Origin: Deltaproteobacteria bacterium
Lineage (GTDB): Bacteria > Myxococcota_A > Polyangia > Polyangiales > Polyangiaceae
Assembly: GCA_016875405.1 (NCBI GenBank)
Contig: VGRJ01000002.1
Location: 108,360 to 172,359, forward strand
DNA: 64,000 nt
Reading direction: 5' to 3'
Shown: positions 60,495 through 64,000 of the stretch, one piece after another
Layout: every line of letters begins with the position of its first letter
Position numbering within the stretch: position 1 is the first letter of the stretch
Position numbers and translations under genes: made by a program
The notes under the pieces: model-generated
Seen by the model: the letters and a program-made list of their open reading frames with translations, nothing else
Databases searched by the model: none
What the model was told of the DNA's origin: nothing

Positions 60495-61454
60495 ATGATT
60501 GAGGTCGAGCACCTGTCGAAGAGCTACGGCGCCGTCGCTGCGGTGCGCGACCTCTCGTTCCAGGTCGAGAAGGGCCAGGTGGTGGGCTTCCTCGGTCCGA
60601 ACGGCGCCGGCAAGTCGACCACGCTCCGGATCCTCGCAGGCTTCCTCGGCGCCTCGTCGGGGCGGGTCCGCATCGCGGGCTTCGACGTCGCCGAAGAGCC
60701 CCACGAGGCGCGCAGCCGCCTCGGCTACATGCCCGAGACCTCGCCGCTCTACCCCGAGATGAAGGTGCGCGAGTACCTCGCGTTCCGGGCCGAGCTGAAG
60801 GACGTCCCGCGCGCTCAGCGCAAGCTCGAGGTCGGCCGCTGCCTCGAGCTCGCGCGCGTGAGCGACGTAGCCGAGGTGCTGATCGGTCACCTGTCGAAGG
60901 GGTACCGCCAGCGCGTCGGCATCGCCGATGCCCTGCTCCGCTCGCCGCCCCTGCTCATCCTCGACGAGCCCACCGCCGGCCTCGACCCTAACCAGATCCG
61001 CGAGGTGCGCGCGCTCATCGGCGGCCTCGGCGCCGAGCACACCATCCTCCTGTCGACCCACATCCTCTCCGAGGTCGAGGCGTCCTGCTCGCGCGCGATC
61101 GTCATCGCGAAGGGCCAGCTCGTCGCGACCGGCTCGATCGACGAGATCCGCGGTCGCGGACGACCCGAGGTGCGGCTCGTCCTCCGCGGCGCGCGAGACG
61201 CGGCGGCACGGGCCCTCGGCGCGAGCCCCGGCATCGCGTCGGTGGCGCTCGAGGAGCGGGGCGACCTCGTCTACGCGACAGCGACGCTCGCAGACGCCGA
61301 GCAAGGGGACGAGGCAACCGAGCGCCTGGTCGCGGCCGCAGTACGGGCAAAGCTCGGCGTACGAAGCGTGATGACCCACGCGGCGACGCTCGAGGAGGTG
61401 TTCGCGGACCTCACGCGCGAGGAGGCCGCCGCGCGCTCCGAGGTGGCGTCGTGA
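60495..61454 (+). CDS. ABC transporter ATP-binding protein (GldA-like)
   Basis: This 319-residue ATPase starts at ATG 60495. It has Walker A GPNGAGKST (34-42), the Q-loop region, signature LSKGYRQRVGIA, Walker B LLILDEPTAGLD and the His switch STHIL. The order of genes (ATPase, ABC-2 permease, large soluble/membrane protein) and the sequence resemble the GldA/GldF/GldG export module of gliding bacteria and the related systems of other bacteria. It powers the permease that follows, with which it overlaps by four bases. Confidence 0.9.
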   Translation: MIEVEHLSKSYGAVAAVRDLSFQVEKGQVVGFLGPNGAGKSTTLRILAGFLGASSGRVRIAGFDVAEEPHEARSRLGYMPETSPLYPEMKVREYLAFRAELKDVPRAQRKLEVGRCLELARVSDVAEVLIGHLSKGYRQRVGIADALLRSPPLLILDEPTAGLDPNQIREVRALIGGLGAEHTILLSTHILSEVEASCSRAIVIAKGQLVATGSIDEIRGRGRPEVRLVLRGARDAAARALGASPGIASVALEERGDLVYATATLADAEQGDEATERLVAAAVRAKLGVRSVMTHAATLEEVFADLTREEAAARSEVAS

Positions 61455-62197
61455 GAGGGCTCGTCGCCATCTTCAAGCGCGAGCTCTTCTCGCACTTCGT
61501 GACGCCGCTCGCCTGGGTCGCGATGACGGCGTTCCTGCTGCTGCAGGGGCTGCACTTCTTCCTCATCGTCCAGCATTTCGCCGGACAGCTCGACCTCAGC
61601 GCCGACGCGGGCCCGGTGCAGACCTTCTTCGGGCAGACGATGATGCTCTACCTTCCGCTGCTCTTCGTCTGCCCGGTGCTGACCATGCGCCTCTTCGCAG
61701 AGGAGCGACGCAGCGGCACCATCGAACCGCTGCTCACCGCGCCGATCGACACCGCGGGCGTGGTCCTCGGCAAGTACCTCGCGGTCGTCGTGATCTACGC
61801 GGCGATGTGGCTGCCCACCGCCCTCTACATGGTGCTGCTCGGGCGCTACGGCGAGGTCGACTGGCACGTCGTCGGGTCGGGGTACCTCGCAGTGCTCGCG
61901 ATCGGCGCGGGATACCTGTCGATCGGGACGATGACGAGCGCGCTCGCGCGGAGCCAGCTCGCCGCGGCGCTGACGAGCGCGATGGCGATCATGGGCCTCT
62001 TCATGGTGGGCGTCGGCGAGTTCATCTTCCCCGAGGGCGTCGGGCGCGATCTCGCCGGGCACGTCTCGGCGTGGGCCCACATGAACGACTTCTCGCGCGG
62101 CATCGTCGACTCTCGGCGGCTGGTCTTCGACGCGACGGTGATCGCCCTGCCCCTCTTCGTCACGGTGCGCGCGGTCGACGCCTGGAGGCTCGAGTGA
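61451..62197 (+). CDS. ABC-2 type permease (GldF-like)
   Basis: This 248-residue permease starts with GTG 61451. It has about six hydrophobic segments and the conserved RLFAEERRSGTIEPLLTAPI of ABC-2 permeases, the coupling motif between transmembrane and ATP-binding parts. It would form the export channel together with the neighbouring ATPase. It overlaps the following gene by four bases (GTGA), so the three proteins are made together. Confidence 0.85.
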   Translation: MRGLVAIFKRELFSHFVTPLAWVAMTAFLLLQGLHFFLIVQHFAGQLDLSADAGPVQTFFGQTMMLYLPLLFVCPVLTMRLFAEERRSGTIEPLLTAPIDTAGVVLGKYLAVVVIYAAMWLPTALYMVLLGRYGEVDWHVVGSGYLAVLAIGAGYLSIGTMTSALARSQLAAALTSAMAIMGLFMVGVGEFIFPEGVGRDLAGHVSAWAHMNDFSRGIVDSRRLVFDATVIALPLFVTVRAVDAWRLE

Positions 62198-64000
62198 GCA
62201 CGCCCGGGAGCGACCAGGGCGCCCCGAAGCGCGGAGCCGATCGCGCCCTCGCGGTGTCGCAGGCGCTCGGCGTCGCGGCGGCGATCGTGATCGCAGTGCT
62301 CGCCAACGTGCTCGGTGCGCGGCACTACTGGCGCTGGGACGTCACGGCCGACGGGCTCTACACTCCAAGCCGCGTCACCGAAGAGACGCTCACGTCGCTT
62401 CCCGAGCCGATCGAGATCTGGGTCCTGTCGAGCGACTCGGAGCCGATCACCCTGACGCTGCGCCACTTGCTCACGACGTATCGCGCGCGCACCGAGCGGC
62501 TCACCGTCCACTACGTCGACCCCGACGCGAACCCGGCCGCGCTCTTCGCGGCGCAGCAGCGCCTCGGCATCGTGGCGGGCAGGTCCGAGCATGGGCACGT
62601 CGTCACCGACTCGACCGTGGTGATCGTGCGCGGCGACCGCCGTCATTACATCTCGGCGGACGAGCTCGTGGGAGTCGAGCAAGGCGCGGAGATGCGCGTG
62701 CGCCCGCAGGTCGAGAAGGTCCTCACCGCAGGGATCCGAGAGGTCGTCGCGGGAGAGCCCGTCACCATCTGTGTCACCACCGGCCACGGCGAGCCGAGCC
62801 TCGACGCCGGCGGCGAGGACGGACTCGCGCCGCTTACCTCGCGCTTGACAAAGAGCAATTTCAAGGTCGTCCCGCTCCCACCCGCCACCGAGCTCGAGGG
62901 CAAGGACCCGATCTCGGGGTGCGCGCTCGTCATCGTCGCCGCGCCGAAGCAGCGGCTCTCGAAGGCCGAGGCGCTACGGCTCAAGCTGCACCTCGAGGGC
63001 GGCGGCAATCTGCTCGTCGCGACCGGACCGATCCCCGACGAGGCGCAGCGTGGCTTCCTCTCGCTCGGGCTCGAGCCGGTCCTGGCCGCCGGCGGACTGC
63101 GGCAGCGCCCCGAGCTCGTCTTCGAGCGCGCTCCCGAGCGACGCGCGAGCGCGGGCCAGGGCGAGATGTTCCTCGCCAAGCTCTCGGGTCACCCGGCGAC
63201 GCGGGCCCTCGACGCCGCCGGCGACGCGCTCCCCGTGGTGGTCGTCGAGTCGAGCGCGCTCGAGCCCTCCGCGAACGCGAGCGGCGGCGACGCCACGGCC
63301 GCACGCCCGGAGCTGCTCCTCGAGACGAGCGCGGACGCGTTCGGCATGACGGACGTCTTCGCGTGGGCCGAGAGCGGCAAGGCACCGGAGCCGCGCCCGG
63401 CCGACAGCCGCGGCCCGTTGGGGCTCGGCTACGCGGTCGAGCTCCCCAAGCTGCGCAGCGGCGCCGACCACGGCCCGAGGCTCGCCGCGCTCGCGTCGAC
63501 GAGCTTTCTCGCTGGGCGCAATTGGTCGAACCCCCAGCTGCAAGGCACCGCGCTCTTCGTCGAGAGCCTGGTCTCGTGGCTCGCGGCGAAGACGGTGGTC
63601 CTCGACATTCCCGAGAAGCGCGGGCGCCCGCCCGTCGGGCTGCGCATCACCGAGGACGTGCTGAAGACGCTGCTCCTCGAGGTGGTGGTGCTGCTGCCGC
63701 TCGCGGTCCTCGGCATCGGCGTCACCATTCGCTGGCGACGCGCCGCGACCGAGGCCAAGAGCCGCGCTGCGAGCCCGAAGCCGGCGTCGACGGCTAGCCC
63801 CGCGGCGAGGCGGCGCGCGCGAACCGAGGCGACCGGCGACGTCGCGAGCGCATCGGCCGAGAATGCGCCGACCGCGACCAAGCCGCAGGCGAAGACCGAG
63901 CCGCAGGCGAAGACCGAGCCGCAGGCGAAGACCGAGCCGCAGGCGAAGACCGAGCCGCAGGCGAAGACCGAGCCGCAGGCGAAGACCGAGCCGCAGGCGA
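62194..64000 (+). CDS. GldG-like ABC transporter auxiliary protein, truncated by window edge
   Basis: The frame opens with GTG 62194 and has no stop before the window ends, giving at least 602 residues. The N-terminus has a membrane helix (ALGVAAAIVIAVLANVLGAR) followed by HYWRWDVTADGLYTPS, a GldG-like start. The soluble region has VTTGHGEPSL and a Rossmann-like LVIVAAPKQRLSKAEALRL. A second membrane helix lies near residue 495 (LLLEVVVLLPLAVLGIGV). The last 40 residues are a tandem PQAKTE repeat (see 63883). It probably completes the exporter with GldA/F-like partners. The end and full size are outside the window. Confidence 0.8.
   Translation, partial: MSTPGSDQGAPKRGADRALAVSQALGVAAAIVIAVLANVLGARHYWRWDVTADGLYTPSRVTEETLTSLPEPIEIWVLSSDSEPITLTLRHLLTTYRARTERLTVHYVDPDANPAALFAAQQRLGIVAGRSEHGHVVTDSTVVIVRGDRRHYISADELVGVEQGAEMRVRPQVEKVLTAGIREVVAGEPVTICVTTGHGEPSLDAGGEDGLAPLTSRLTKSNFKVVPLPPATELEGKDPISGCALVIVAAPKQRLSKAEALRLKLHLEGGGNLLVATGPIPDEAQRGFLSLGLEPVLAAGGLRQRPELVFERAPERRASAGQGEMFLAKLSGHPATRALDAAGDALPVVVVESSALEPSANASGGDATAARPELLLETSADAFGMTDVFAWAESGKAPEPRPADSRGPLGLGYAVELPKLRSGADHGPRLAALASTSFLAGRNWSNPQLQGTALFVESLVSWLAAKTVVLDIPEKRGRPPVGLRITEDVLKTLLLEVVVLLPLAVLGIGVTIRWRRAATEAKSRAASPKPASTASPAARRRARTEATGDVASASAENAPTATKPQAKTEPQAKTEPQAKTEPQAKTEPQAKTEPQAKTEPQA
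63883..64000 (+). repeat. 18-bp tandem repeat (CCGCAGGCGAAGACCGAG)
   Basis: Six identical 18-base units (from 63883) and the first ten bases of a seventh run to the window end. They code for PQAKTE repeats in the C-terminal tail of the GldG-like protein. Perfect identity points to recent expansion, or to assembly of a longer array than the window shows. Confidence 0.9.

Noticed and set aside
63883..64000. Tandem 18-bp repeat, considered as a CRISPR array or satellite
   Set aside because: Units are in frame with the GldG-like protein and have no spacers.

Overview
The window is very GC-rich, densely coding DNA (most gaps are under 200 bases). It looks like the chromosome of a myxobacterium (Myxococcota), most likely of the Polyangiales/Sorangiineae type. 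The reasons are five Hanks-type Ser/Thr kinases or kinase-like proteins within about 20 kb, many short lipoproteins with Ser/Ala/Pro- or Gly/Thr-rich linkers, a cysteine-rich exported lipoprotein, a matrixin-like protease with a Cys-containing C-terminal anchor, a MerR-TPR fusion, and frequent GTG starts with GTGA stop/start overlaps. This taxonomic call is inference from gene content. I saw no rRNA, tRNA, CRISPR array, transposase, integrase or phage gene. Both edges cut genes: an acyltransferase on the left and a GldG-like protein on the right.

Layout. 1-9.8 kb: acyltransferase tail, a small Cys-cluster protein, bifunctional (p)ppGpp synthetase/hydrolase, HemW-like radical SAM protein, fatty-acid hydroxylase-like protein, PEGA lipoprotein, MerR-TPR regulator, two unknowns and a rhodanese-E1-like protein. 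9.9-16.4 kb: a glycosyltransferase block (a multi-module GT2 protein and a CgeB-like glycosyltransferase) facing two TPR proteins, one of which carries the same glycosyltransferase-like N-terminal module as the GT2 protein. 16.4-20.7 kb: flavin reductase, GspE/PilB ATPase, and a sucrase/ferredoxin-like protein paired with an Fpr-type ferredoxin-NADP reductase. 20.8-33.9 kb: the signalling region, with a kinase / PEGA protein / Gly-rich lipoprotein operon, a 1075-residue kinase-NTPase-TPR protein, a non-canonical FtsZ/tubulin-like GTPase, a predicted pseudokinase beside a canonical membrane kinase, and a divergent pair of Pro/Gly/Tyr-rich DUF4234/DUF4190 membrane proteins.

33.9-44.1 kb: a large Cys-cluster protein, the Cys-rich lipoprotein, metalloprotease, aldo/keto reductase, UppP, deoxyhypusine-synthase-like protein, a kinase-TPR protein and MazG. 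44.1-51.7 kb: a BMP-family-type nucleoside ABC transporter (ATPase and two permeases, with no binding protein seen), a lipoprotein, ComM and a PduO-type cobalamin adenosyltransferase. 51.8-58.7 kb: Lon with a translationally linked membrane metalloprotease-TPR protein, a lipoprotein with a triplicated signal segment, and thymidine phosphorylase. 58.8-64 kb: a small lipoprotein with a C-terminal CxxCH motif, a two-gene lipoprotein/DUF3293 operon, and a GldA/GldF/GldG-like ABC export module that ends in tandem repeats.

How the genes may work together. The nucleoside transporter and thymidine phosphorylase suggest nucleoside salvage. Rel, Lon and MazG are general stress-response functions. The FtsZ-like GTPase, pseudokinase and kinases form a signalling/cytoskeletal neighbourhood whose function cannot be read from sequence alone. 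The candidates most worth following for an undescribed system are that kinase/FtsZ-like region, the glycosyltransferase-TPR block, and the Lon-coupled membrane protease.
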